A DNA stretch of 28,704 nt from an uncultured Lachnobacterium sp. (lineage in GTDB: Bacteria; Bacillota; Clostridia; Lachnospirales; Lachnospiraceae), in NCBI GenBank assembly GCA_945971355.1, contig CAMFPD010000007.1, forward strand, positions 1-28,704. Direction: 5' to 3'. Below, in pieces: positions 8,194-16,761 of this stretch; the first letter of the stretch is position 1, and every line of letters begins with the position of its first letter. Position numbers and translations under genes: made by a program. Below the pieces are notes generated by a model. That model saw only the letters and a program-made list of their open reading frames with translations, was not told where the DNA came from and did not search any database.

Positions 8194-11100
8194 TTACAAG
8201 AGCTTGAATACCTTCTGGGTAACCTCATCAAAGCCCTCATACTGTTTCATATTGTAATACAGTGATGTCTCATCCTGCAATGTAGAAGAAATAAGCATCT
8301 GATTAAGCAGATTGTATCTGCTGTCGTCCTTCTCATTATAAACGTCATTGTTAGTCAGACGATTACTCTCTGTAACCTCAATCTTGTCCCCATGTTCCTC
8401 AGTAATATAATACTGAATCATCTCTCCGAAAAACATGATGAACTGCTTTACAAAAATACCATCATACACATCCGGCATATCCTCGGTAATATACTCTTCA
8501 CCATCCTCATCCCTGCTGTAGTGTAACACCACATGATTGGCAGGACTGGTTCTGTACTCGAGAAATACCTTGTCATACAAGTGATATTTCATAACCAGAC
8601 TTCTATCCAGCTTCTTGTAGAATGCAAAATTCATATTTCTTCGAGTGTATTCTGCCAGAAGCTCATCCTGAATTCTAAACTGTATAGTGCTTCGCTCATT
8701 CAATTCAGATATATACTTAAGAAGGGCTAACCTGCATGCATCGTTAAGCTCTTTCTCATAGATATATCTGGACTCTATTATCTCAAAGATATAGTTGTCA
8801 AGTTCCTGTTCCTCCACAAAGTATCTGTGTGCAGCGGCAGATATAAATGCAAGCACCGAAAGCTCTCTGCCACCTTTTTCGTAGTAGTTTCTAAACACTT
8901 CACAAATTTCCGGAACAAATACATCAGTATAAATAACCTGATTTACAATTCTCTCCTCAAGCTCATAAGTGTCAATATCAAATTCATTAGAAGCCTTCCA
9001 TATCTTAACCATATATGCTGTAGGGCCATCATAAAATTCACTTAGATACCCAAGAATTGCATCGTTATATTTATTGTTTAAGAATGTCTGTTCACACAAT
9101 TGTAAAAGGAACTCATCCTTCTCTTCATTTATCTGTCCAATCAGAAAACATGCAAGAGCAACCTTTGATGCCGAGCCAATCTGATCAATGCCGTATTCAG
9201 TCACAAGCTCATACGCATTTTCATACATATGGTTCCATACCAGCATATCCATAATATACTTTCTCGCATCCTTGGAGAGCATACTATAATCAGCATTTAA
9301 CATATACTCTTTTACATTACCATCATATTCCTGACCTTGACAGAATCTAACCACCTCCGGAAGTATCATCGCCTTATACTCAGCCGATGTATCATTTCCA
9401 AACAATAGCCTTGGAAAATAGTTTTTGTCTTCCTTTGTAAAAGTCAGATAGTTCTTCTTCGAATCAAATTTTGAAACTATATATGTAATTTCATCTGGAG
9501 CCAGCTCCATACATTTCGAAATATATTTTTCTGTATTCATCAGCTTTTCTAATCTGTATGAAACACTGCTTACATAACGCTGTCCCTTCTCATCCTCAAG
9601 CAAAATTACATACTCACTGGAAAACAGTGAAAAATAGGCCACCTGTTCAAAAATAGGCACAATTTGCGGGTCCTTCATCTGCCTTTGATAAATAATAGCT
9701 CTCACCATTCGCTTATCAAATACCACTAGTTTGTTAGTAAAAATAATATTAGACAATGAATGAGCTACATCCTCATTTATAAGGCCAAGCTCTAACATAT
9801 CATCATACACAACTGCGAGATTGTCGTCCATATGTCCAAGTCTCGCCTGCTCCATTGCAAATTTGCCCATGATACGTCTGTAATTCTGATATACATCTAT
9901 CTCTGTATTTTTCGCTGCGATAATATTGTTATACAAAACTGCGATTTTTTTGTATGACAAGGATGTATTATCGTATTGAAAATACATCTGGATTATCCTT
10001 GGAATGCTTGTTATCTCCCTCTCATCAAGAGACTGCATAAACGCTTCATACAAACCAGTAATTCTAAGTTCAAGTTCAATTCCCTTCTCAAACCAGGAAT
10101 GATACTTAGGGGAATACTGGTTCCCTTTAATCAGATAACTGCATATAATTCCTATGTACTCTGGTTTAGGATTAGCTTCATATGCTGCGCATATAATTTT
10201 GTATATACTTTTGTTAAATCCTTTTCCGAACTCGATAATCTGAAAAATCTGATCCGCTATATCCTTTGTCATAGCCTTTCGCCTGATAGCCCACCTCAAA
10301 ACACGAAGTTCAAAGGTATCCAGCTTTGTCAAAAGATACGGATCCTGCCATATAAGATAGTATGCTTCCAAATACAAATATGGTGATGAGCATCCCTTCA
10401 AAATCCAGTACTCAATAGCCTTAAGCTTTCTGGCATTATTATTATAATATTGTTCCTGAAGGAAAGATAAAACCCAAAATAACAAAATTGAATCTGGATT
10501 TTCGTAAAAAATCACCTCAATCTCTCTTGTCATCTTATCAACATAGCTTGGCTCTCTCTCCATCAAGGTAAGCAGATACAGATAATATCCCCAGACAGGG
10601 GACTTTTTATCAATCCATTCTCTCTTGAAATCATCAAGAATCCATTCTGCTTCCTGTCTCTGTCTGTTTATGATAAGCGCCTGAGCCTTCATAAGCACAT
10701 ACATAGGTTCATCCTGATCAAGTGCATGCAAATGATTGAGTATATCAATCGTCTCATTTGCCCACACCCCTGTCACAATTCGCTTTAATCTGTAAGCCTG
10801 ATACAATTCCATAATACCAACCTTACATTCCTGTATCTGTACCCTGACAGGCTCCATAACCTCCTCTATATCCTCATCCATCGAGGCTGTGATTTCCACC
10901 GAAAAGCTTTCGTATGCTGATTTAAAGTAAATGCGCCCGAAGTTATTGCCACCATGCATGGCATTAACATCTATCACATATTCAAAATTATATGTACTGC
11001 CTATAAAGTCCTCTGTTGTAATTACAGTTTTAGACAGGCGTATAAATTCTGCATCCACAGACACAGATATCTCTATATATCCCCAGCTGCTTTTTTTAAT

Positions 11101-11742
11101 CTCCAATTGCTCTGCAACAGACTCTTTAATTCCGGTATATTTCAGCTTGTCCTTATCAACAGTGAAATTAATCACATTCTTTTTTTGAATTCCAATAAGA
11201 AATTCTTCAAGATTCTGTTTAGAAGGTTTAGCTGCAATGATACCCTTATAAATCATTGCTTCTTTTACTTCTTTACTGTTTATGATATTTGGAAAATTTT
11301 TGTGGTAAAACATCTGATATGCTTCATCCCAGTTTTCCTTTGCTAGACATGAAAAATCATAGAGATTCTTGACTATACCCGTTGAGCATTCCGGATAAAG
11401 TTTAGATATTGTCGCACAAAAAGAAAGACTGTATTCACACTGGTTGCATACAATCACAAAATTTCCTTCTTCACAATCTCCTTCTTCCAGACCTTTGCTT
11501 TGGAAATTATAACGAATCCTTACTTCCGTACCATCAAACTGTGGCGTCAGACATTTCAATCGCGGATTAGTTGAATAAATCACTCCTCGAATGGAGATTT
11601 TATTACTGCTTGTGATGGTAAAAAATCCTTCGTAATTACATCCCTCAGTAACCTGAATCTCAATTTTTTCGTCTGAAAAGCTTAAAAGCGGCTTCGTGTA
11701 CTCAAACTTTCCTCTGGCGATCTGCCCAATTCGTTTACGCAC
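8194..11742 (-). CDS. DUF5717 family protein: large beta-sandwich plus helical solenoid
   Basis: A 1182-residue cytoplasmic protein without signal peptide or membrane helices. The N-terminal third is beta-rich in two blocks (about 10-115 and 200-310; for example ISIRGVIYSTNPRLKC and WGYIEISVSVDAEFIRLS), resembling Ig-like sandwiches. From about 320 to 1110 it is a continuous helical solenoid with TPR-like spacing. The last ~100 residues are beta-rich again (NHVVLHYSRDEDGEEYITED). The start is GTG at 11742, with GAGG eight bases upstream. It is first in the four-gene operon, driven by the promoter at 11799-11827. I recognise the DUF5717 family but know no function; a scaffold partnering the Hsp70-like ATPase is my inference. 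Confidence 0.82.
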   Translation of the reverse strand: MRKRIGQIARGKFEYTKPLLSFSDEKIEIQVTEGCNYEGFFTITSSNKISIRGVIYSTNPRLKCLTPQFDGTEVRIRYNFQSKGLEEGDCEEGNFVIVCNQCEYSLSFCATISKLYPECSTGIVKNLYDFSCLAKENWDEAYQMFYHKNFPNIINSKEVKEAMIYKGIIAAKPSKQNLEEFLIGIQKKNVINFTVDKDKLKYTGIKESVAEQLEIKKSSWGYIEISVSVDAEFIRLSKTVITTEDFIGSTYNFEYVIDVNAMHGGNNFGRIYFKSAYESFSVEITASMDEDIEEVMEPVRVQIQECKVGIMELYQAYRLKRIVTGVWANETIDILNHLHALDQDEPMYVLMKAQALIINRQRQEAEWILDDFKREWIDKKSPVWGYYLYLLTLMEREPSYVDKMTREIEVIFYENPDSILLFWVLSFLQEQYYNNNARKLKAIEYWILKGCSSPYLYLEAYYLIWQDPYLLTKLDTFELRVLRWAIRRKAMTKDIADQIFQIIEFGKGFNKSIYKIICAAYEANPKPEYIGIICSYLIKGNQYSPKYHSWFEKGIELELRITGLYEAFMQSLDEREITSIPRIIQMYFQYDNTSLSYKKIAVLYNNIIAAKNTEIDVYQNYRRIMGKFAMEQARLGHMDDNLAVVYDDMLELGLINEDVAHSLSNIIFTNKLVVFDKRMVRAIIYQRQMKDPQIVPIFEQVAYFSLFSSEYVILLEDEKGQRYVSSVSYRLEKLMNTEKYISKCMELAPDEITYIVSKFDSKKNYLTFTKEDKNYFPRLLFGNDTSAEYKAMILPEVVRFCQGQEYDGNVKEYMLNADYSMLSKDARKYIMDMLVWNHMYENAYELVTEYGIDQIGSASKVALACFLIGQINEEKDEFLLQLCEQTFLNNKYNDAILGYLSEFYDGPTAYMVKIWKASNEFDIDTYELEERIVNQVIYTDVFVPEICEVFRNYYEKGGRELSVLAFISAAAHRYFVEEQELDNYIFEIIESRYIYEKELNDACRLALLKYISELNERSTIQFRIQDELLAEYTRRNMNFAFYKKLDRSLVMKYHLYDKVFLEYRTSPANHVVLHYSRDEDGEEYITEDMPDVYDGIFVKQFIMFFGEMIQYYITEEHGDKIEVTESNRLTNNDVYNEKDDSRYNLLNQMLISSTLQDETSLYYNMKQYEGFDEVTQKVFKLL

Positions 11743-11768
11743 AACTACTACCTCGACGTCATTCTCTG

Positions 11769-11796
11769 TTGATTTTTCTTAAACATAGAATATAAT
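11769..11796 (+). promoter_or_regulatory. Candidate sigma-A promoter of the aminotransferase gene
   Basis: On the plus strand TTGATT (11769-11774), 16 bases, then TATAAT (11791-11796), about 48 bp before the ATG. A second TATAAT at 11812-11817 has no good -35 at the right distance. The region is very AT-rich, so chance matches are possible. Confidence 0.5.
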
Positions 11797-11798
11797 AA

Positions 11799-11817
11799 AT
11801 TATAAACGATTTATAAT
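11799..11817. promoter_or_regulatory. 19-bp palindrome in the divergent promoter region
   Basis: ATTATAAA-CGA-TTTATAAT, 8-bp perfect arms with a 3-base centre. It covers the -10 box of the minus-strand operon and lies just downstream of the candidate plus-strand promoter. A repressor bound here could control both directions. The arms are AT-only, so chance is a real alternative. Confidence 0.4.
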
Positions 11818-11827
11818 ACTGTTGCAA
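11799..11827 (-). promoter_or_regulatory. Sigma-A promoter of the DUF5717/DUF5716 operon
   Basis: On the minus strand TTGCAA (11822-11827), 17 bases, then TATAAT (11799-11804), about 57 bp before the GTG start of DUF5717. The spacing is optimal and the -10 box is a consensus match. Confidence 0.68.
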
Positions 11828-11844
11828 TATGAAAGGCCTTTAAA

Positions 11845-12933
11845 ATGCTAGAACAAAAAGAACATTTTCATGGTAGTGACCTTGAAAAAATTGAAAAAGT
11901 TTACAATATAAAGAAAGAGGACATAATAAGTTTTTCTGCTAATGTTAATCCACTTGGAGTATCTCCACTTTTAAGAAAAACATTGGCTGATAAGATAGAT
12001 GTTATAACAAGTTATCCTGACAGGGAATACACTTCTCTAAGACAGTCTATAGCAAGCTACTGTATGTGCGATGCTGATAATATACTGGTTGGTAATGGAT
12101 GCACAGAGTTAATATCTCTTTTCATTCAGATTACAGCCCCAAAGAAAACCTTACTTCTTGGACCTACCTACTCTGAATACGAGCGTGATTTAAAGCTTCA
12201 GGGCAGTGAAATTGATTACTATATGTTAAACGAGAATGATAATTTCAAACTTGATGTAGATAATTTCAAATCAAACATCACTACAGATACGGACCTTATT
12301 ATCATCTGTAACCCAAACAATCCTACAGGTGGATGTGTATCAAGAGAAAATCTCTCCACATTGCTATCTCACTGCAAGGAAACAAACACCTATATGATGA
12401 TAGACGAAACCTATGTGGAATTTGCTGAGAATATTAACGAAATAAGCGCCATCCCTCTGTGTAAGGAGTATGATAATTTAATGGTACTTCGCGGGACATC
12501 CAAATTTTTTGCAGCCCCTGGTCTAAGACTTGGATATGCCATTACTGGAAATAAAAATTTACTTAATGACATCAACTCCAACAAAAATCCATGGATGATT
12601 AACTCTCTTGCTGTGGTGGCGGGTGAAACAATGTTTATGGATACCGAATATATTTTAGCCACAAGAAAGCTTATGACTAAAGAGCGTTCAAGGCTTACCA
12701 GAATTTTTGAGGAAAGCGGTAAATTCAAGGTTTATCCTTCAAACTCCAACTTTTTACTTCTTAAGATACTAGATAGCTCTGTTTCCTCACATGAATTATT
12801 TGAAAAGGCAATACGGGAAAACATGATGATAAGGGACTGTTCTACATTCCCTGGCTTTGGAGATCGTTTCATCAGGCTTTGCTTTATGAAAAAAGAAGAC
12901 AATGACCGATTAGTCGCTTGTCTTCTATCTTAA
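11845..12933 (+). CDS. PLP-dependent class I/II aminotransferase (HisC/CobD-like)
   Basis: A 362-residue fold-type I PLP enzyme. Visible are GNGCTELI (83-90, phosphate-binding loop), NPNNPTG (156-162), D187 in MIDETYVEF, Schiff-base lysine K220 in RGTSKFFAAPGLRLGY, and R228 for the substrate carboxylate. The N-terminus (HFHGSDLEKI, then ISFSANVNPLGVSP) resembles threonine-phosphate decarboxylase CobD more than HisC, but the two families overlap. No cobalamin or histidine genes are nearby, so the substrate (threonine phosphate, histidinol phosphate or other) is undecided. GAAAGG lies upstream of the ATG. It is one of only two plus-strand genes and is divergent from the DUF5717 operon. Confidence 0.88.
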   Translation: MLEQKEHFHGSDLEKIEKVYNIKKEDIISFSANVNPLGVSPLLRKTLADKIDVITSYPDREYTSLRQSIASYCMCDADNILVGNGCTELISLFIQITAPKKTLLLGPTYSEYERDLKLQGSEIDYYMLNENDNFKLDVDNFKSNITTDTDLIIICNPNNPTGGCVSRENLSTLLSHCKETNTYMMIDETYVEFAENINEISAIPLCKEYDNLMVLRGTSKFFAAPGLRLGYAITGNKNLLNDINSNKNPWMINSLAVVAGETMFMDTEYILATRKLMTKERSRLTRIFEESGKFKVYPSNSNFLLLKILDSSVSSHELFEKAIRENMMIRDCSTFPGFGDRFIRLCFMKKEDNDRLVACLLS

Positions 12934-12936
12934 ACA

Positions 12937-15285
12937 TTAACGAACTCTTTTATCAGCCCATTTTTGCACAGCATCAACCCAACGACTTGTGTATCTAAAA
13001 ATCGGGTCCGTGGCTAATACAAATAATACCATAAGCATTAAGCACGGCTTTTTGAGACTGGTAAACGAAAATATTTCTCCAGCAAAAACAATAGAAAAAA
13101 TCAATCCCAAAACAAGGCATATCAGCATAATGATGTAGCCTTGTTTTATTGTTTTTTCTATCCTCATGGTGTCGTATAGAAACACAAACCCAACAAATGC
13201 CACAAGAACCGTACAAGACGTGGAGATGCAGGCTTCATCCACCTTAAATTCTTCTGAGAAAACAACCAGACCACTCACAATAAGAAAGCTGGTGACTCCA
13301 GCCGGCAAAGCCCTAAACAGAATATTACTCAAAAAATTACCACTTATCGGATTGTTGTTTGGCTCAAGAGCAAGCAAGAAAGCTGGAACACCAATCGTAA
13401 ACATGCTTACCAATGATATCTGAGATGGTTCAAAGGGATATTCCAGCATAAATATAACCGAAAAAATCCCAAGAAGCATGGAAAAAATATTCTTTACAAG
13501 AAAAAGAGAGGCAGTTCTTTGAAGGTTGTTTACCACTCTCCGTCCTTCATCTACAACATCTTTCATTCTGGAAAAGTCAGAATCCATGAGTACAAGCTGA
13601 GACACGTCACATGCCGCTTCACTTCCTGATGCCAATGCAATACTGCAATCCGCATCCTTAAGTGCTAGTACATCATTTACACCATCCCCAGTCATTGCAA
13701 CAGTGTTACCATTCTTTTTTAAAGCCTCCACAATTTTTCGTTTCTGTTCTGGCTTCACACGTCCAAAGACAGTGTAATTTTTTACTGTTTCTCTGTAATC
13801 CTCTTCCTCTTCAAGTGTTGATGCATCCACATATTTTTCTGCATCACTGATTCCAGCCGCTATGGCCACTCTGGAAACAGTCACCGGATCATCCCCAGAT
13901 ATTACTTTTACCTGAACTTTATTGTCATCAAAATACTTAAATATTTCTTTGGCACCTTTTCTCACCGGATTTGCAAGCGCAATAAGCGCCAGTGGTGTCT
14001 TATCATCCTTTGCAAATACAATTGCCCTAAATCCCTGTTCTGTGTATTGTTTTACATCCTCTTCAACCTCAGCATAATTGTCGCGCAAAACGCACTCAGG
14101 AGCACCCAGAATATAAGTCACCCCGTCAAATATAGCCTTCGAATACTTATTTTCAGGCGAGAAGGGTACAACCTCACTTGGAATCTTTCCATTTCTGTTC
14201 ACAAAATGTTTTTTTAGAGCATCCATTGTGGCATTATCATTTTGCATTGAGTATATAAAATCACCTAATATATTCTCAGTTTCACATTTTGCATTTTTAG
14301 AATCAATGCAGGAATTTTCATACACCATGTATTCATGTACCTTCATTTTAGGCTCTGTGATTGTGCCGGTCTTATCCAGACACAGTACATTTACTCTTGC
14401 CAAAGTCTCAATACATTTCATATCGTGCACAAGTACCTGTTTATATGCAAGTTTTGCTGTACTTACAGCCATTGTAACACTGGAAAGTAAATACAAGCCT
14501 TCTGGAATCATTCCCACAACTGCGGCCACCATTCCTGTTATACTCTCCTTCAGAGGTCTTCCAATAACAATAAAAGACTGGACAAATATACTTATTCCAA
14601 TAGGGATAATAAGTATTCCAATTATCTTGATTAGCAGATTTAGCGATTTTATAATTTCAGATTGTTCGTTTTTCTTTGATTTCGTCGCATCAATTGTAAG
14701 CTTTGATACATAGGACTCCTTTCCAACCTTATCAAGCTTTGCTTTTACATATCCTGATATAACAAAACTTCCTGACAAGAGTATATCCCCTGGATTTTTA
14801 GCAACTTCATCAGCTTCTCCCGTTATTAATGACTCGTTTAAATTAGCATTTCCCTCCACAACAACTGCATCTGCCGGAATCTGACTTCCTGCCTCAAAGA
14901 TACATATATCATCTCTTACCAGTTCCTCCGATGAAAGTGTTTTTATCTCGCCTTCACGAAGAGTCTTAATCCTTGTTGCATTAACAATGGTCAGCTTATC
15001 CAGCACCTTTTTTGAATGTATCTCCTGAACTATCCCAATACAGGTATTTGCAATTATTACCGGCAGGAAAAGCATATCAGCCCATGCACCTACAATACCT
15101 AATAAAACTGCCAATATAACAAAAACAAGGTTGAAATACGTTAACACATTGGACTTCACAATATCCGAAATCCGCCTTGTCGACGATTCAACCTTGCAAT
15201 TATCTGCATGAGCAGCAACTCTTTCCTCTACCTGAGCATCAGAAAGACCATATTCATAAAAATATGTTTCATCATCCTTATACAT
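12937..15285 (-). CDS. P-type cation-transporting ATPase (CtpE-like)
   Basis: A P-type ATPase of about 782 residues in the plasma membrane. Numbered from an ATG nine bases further upstream: actuator loop LITGEAD (156-162), fourth-helix motif MIPEGLYLL (262-270), phosphorylation site DKTGT (D307), LGAPE (396-400) in the nucleotide domain, GDDP (467-470) and hinge GDGVND (536-541). No N-terminal heavy-metal domains and no CPC motif, so it is not a Cu/Zn/Cd pump. The PEGL motif, the late FTIGVPAFLLALEPN and the size resemble mycobacterial CtpE, a Ca2+ ATPase; the ion is inferred. I prefer the start at 15285 because AAAGGATGAG precedes it at good spacing. An ATTTCA/TGAAAT inverted repeat (15301-15317) lies upstream. 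Confidence 0.88.
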   Translation of the reverse strand: MYKDDETYFYEYGLSDAQVEERVAAHADNCKVESSTRRISDIVKSNVLTYFNLVFVILAVLLGIVGAWADMLFLPVIIANTCIGIVQEIHSKKVLDKLTIVNATRIKTLREGEIKTLSSEELVRDDICIFEAGSQIPADAVVVEGNANLNESLITGEADEVAKNPGDILLSGSFVISGYVKAKLDKVGKESYVSKLTIDATKSKKNEQSEIIKSLNLLIKIIGILIIPIGISIFVQSFIVIGRPLKESITGMVAAVVGMIPEGLYLLSSVTMAVSTAKLAYKQVLVHDMKCIETLARVNVLCLDKTGTITEPKMKVHEYMVYENSCIDSKNAKCETENILGDFIYSMQNDNATMDALKKHFVNRNGKIPSEVVPFSPENKYSKAIFDGVTYILGAPECVLRDNYAEVEEDVKQYTEQGFRAIVFAKDDKTPLALIALANPVRKGAKEIFKYFDDNKVQVKVISGDDPVTVSRVAIAAGISDAEKYVDASTLEEEEDYRETVKNYTVFGRVKPEQKRKIVEALKKNGNTVAMTGDGVNDVLALKDADCSIALASGSEAACDVSQLVLMDSDFSRMKDVVDEGRRVVNNLQRTASLFLVKNIFSMLLGIFSVIFMLEYPFEPSQISLVSMFTIGVPAFLLALEPNNNPISGNFLSNILFRALPAGVTSFLIVSGLVVFSEEFKVDEACISTSCTVLVAFVGFVFLYDTMRIEKTIKQGYIIMLICLVLGLIFSIVFAGEIFSFTSLKKPCLMLMVLFVLATDPIFRYTSRWVDAVQKWADKRVR

Positions 15286-15369
15286 AATACTCATCCTTTA
15301 ATTTCAAAGTCTGAAATTATTATGCCCTTATCATAAAAATAAATAAGGATGAAAATAATTTAACAAAAT

Positions 15370-16761
15370 TTACTGTTTTGAAAGAAACTCATGGATTCCC
15401 TTTGCTGCAGCTTTACCAGCTCCCATAGCAAGAATAACTGTAGCTGCTCCTGTAACAGCATCTCCACCAGCATATACGCCTTCCTTGGATGTTGCACCAG
15501 TGTCCTCCTGAGCCACGATACATTTTCTCCTGTTAACCTCAAGTCCTTCTGTTGTAGAAGAAATAAGTGGGTTTGGAGAGGTTCCAAGGGACATAATAAC
15601 TGTGTCACACTCAATCTCGTACTCTGATCCAGGAATCTCTACAGGACTTCTACGTCCAGACTCATCTGGCTCACCAAGCTCCATCTTAACAAGCCTTATT
15701 CCCTTTACCCAGCCTTCTTCATCAACAAGAATCTCTGTTGGGTTCTGAAGTAAATCAAAAATGATTCCTTCTTCTTTTGCATGATGTACTTCTTCCTTAC
15801 GTGCTGGAAGCTCATCCTCACCACGACGGTATACAATATGAGTCTCAGCTCCAAGTCTAAGGGCTGTTCTGGCAGCATCCATAGCTACGTTTCCACCACC
15901 AACTACAACAACCTTCTTACCTCTTGAGATAGGTGTCTCATAGCCTTCCTTGAAAGCCTTCATAAGGTTGTTTCTTGTAAGGAACTCATTTGCAGAGAAC
16001 ACACCATTAGCCTGCTCTCCTGGAATATTCATAAATCTTGGAAGTCCAGCTCCTGATCCGATAAATACAGCATCAAAGCCTTCCTGTTCCATAAGCTCAT
16101 CAATCTTAACTGATTTTCCAATTACTACGTTTGTCTCAATCTTTACACCAAGCGATTTAACATTCTCAACCTCAGCTGCAACTACCTTATCCTTTGGGAG
16201 ACGGAACTCTGGAATACCATAGCTTAATACTCCACCTGCAGCATGAAGTGCCTCGAAGATTGTCACATCATAACCAAGCTTAGCAAGATCTCCAGCACAT
16301 GTAAGACCTGCTGGGCCAGAACCGATTACTGCAACCTTCTTACCATTCTTCTCCTCTGCTCCATTTGGCTTGATTCCATTCTCTCTAGCCCAGTCAGCAA
16401 CAAAACGCTCAAGCTTACCAATAGAAATCGGATCACCCTTGAAGCCTCTGATACATTTTCCTTCACACTGGCTCTCCTGTGGGCAAACACGTCCACATAC
16501 AGCAGGAAGTGCTGAAGACTCAGAGATAATCTGATATGCAGCCTCATAATTTTCATTTTTAACCTGCTCAATAAATGCAGGAATATTAATTGATACAGGG
16601 CAGCCCTTTACGCACTGTGCATTTTTACAGTTGAGACAACGTGATGCCTCTGAAACAGCTTCCTCTGCATTATATCCGTAACAAACCTCTTCAAAATTAG
16701 TAGCACGAACCTTTGGCTCCTGCTCACGAACAGGTACTCTAACTAAAACATCCTGTGCCAT
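15370..16761 (-). CDS. nfnB: NfnB: NADPH-binding flavoprotein subunit of the NADH-dependent ferredoxin:NADP oxidoreductase
   Basis: A 463-residue protein of the glutamate synthase small-subunit family. The N-terminal ferredoxin-like domain carries cysteines for two 4Fe-4S clusters: C42, C45, C50, C54 and C89, C93, C99, C103. FAD-binding GSGPAG lies at 147-152. The NADP(H) Rossmann motif GGGNVAMDAAR is at 288-298, with YRR (311-313) suited to the 2'-phosphate. Homologues are often named gltA, but no glutamate synthase large subunit is present and the partner directly upstream is NfnA-like, so the electron-bifurcating NfnAB complex is the better reading. Its ATG shares one base with the nfnA stop (TAATG), and GGAGGTGAT lies inside the nfnA end, which implies coupling and equal stoichiometry. 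Confidence 0.92.
   Translation of the reverse strand: MAQDVLVRVPVREQEPKVRATNFEEVCYGYNAEEAVSEASRCLNCKNAQCVKGCPVSINIPAFIEQVKNENYEAAYQIISESSALPAVCGRVCPQESQCEGKCIRGFKGDPISIGKLERFVADWARENGIKPNGAEEKNGKKVAVIGSGPAGLTCAGDLAKLGYDVTIFEALHAAGGVLSYGIPEFRLPKDKVVAAEVENVKSLGVKIETNVVIGKSVKIDELMEQEGFDAVFIGSGAGLPRFMNIPGEQANGVFSANEFLTRNNLMKAFKEGYETPISRGKKVVVVGGGNVAMDAARTALRLGAETHIVYRRGEDELPARKEEVHHAKEEGIIFDLLQNPTEILVDEEGWVKGIRLVKMELGEPDESGRRSPVEIPGSEYEIECDTVIMSLGTSPNPLISSTTEGLEVNRRKCIVAQEDTGATSKEGVYAGGDAVTGAATVILAMGAGKAAAKGIHEFLSKQ

Noticed and set aside
11845..12933. Cobalamin biosynthesis enzyme CobD
   Set aside because: The N-terminus is CobD-like, but no cobalamin genes or riboswitch are nearby and HisC/CobD cannot be separated by eye.
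14228..14713. 161-residue frame on the plus strand
   Set aside because: It is antisense to the P-type ATPase; its hydrophobic character mirrors the membrane helices on the other strand.
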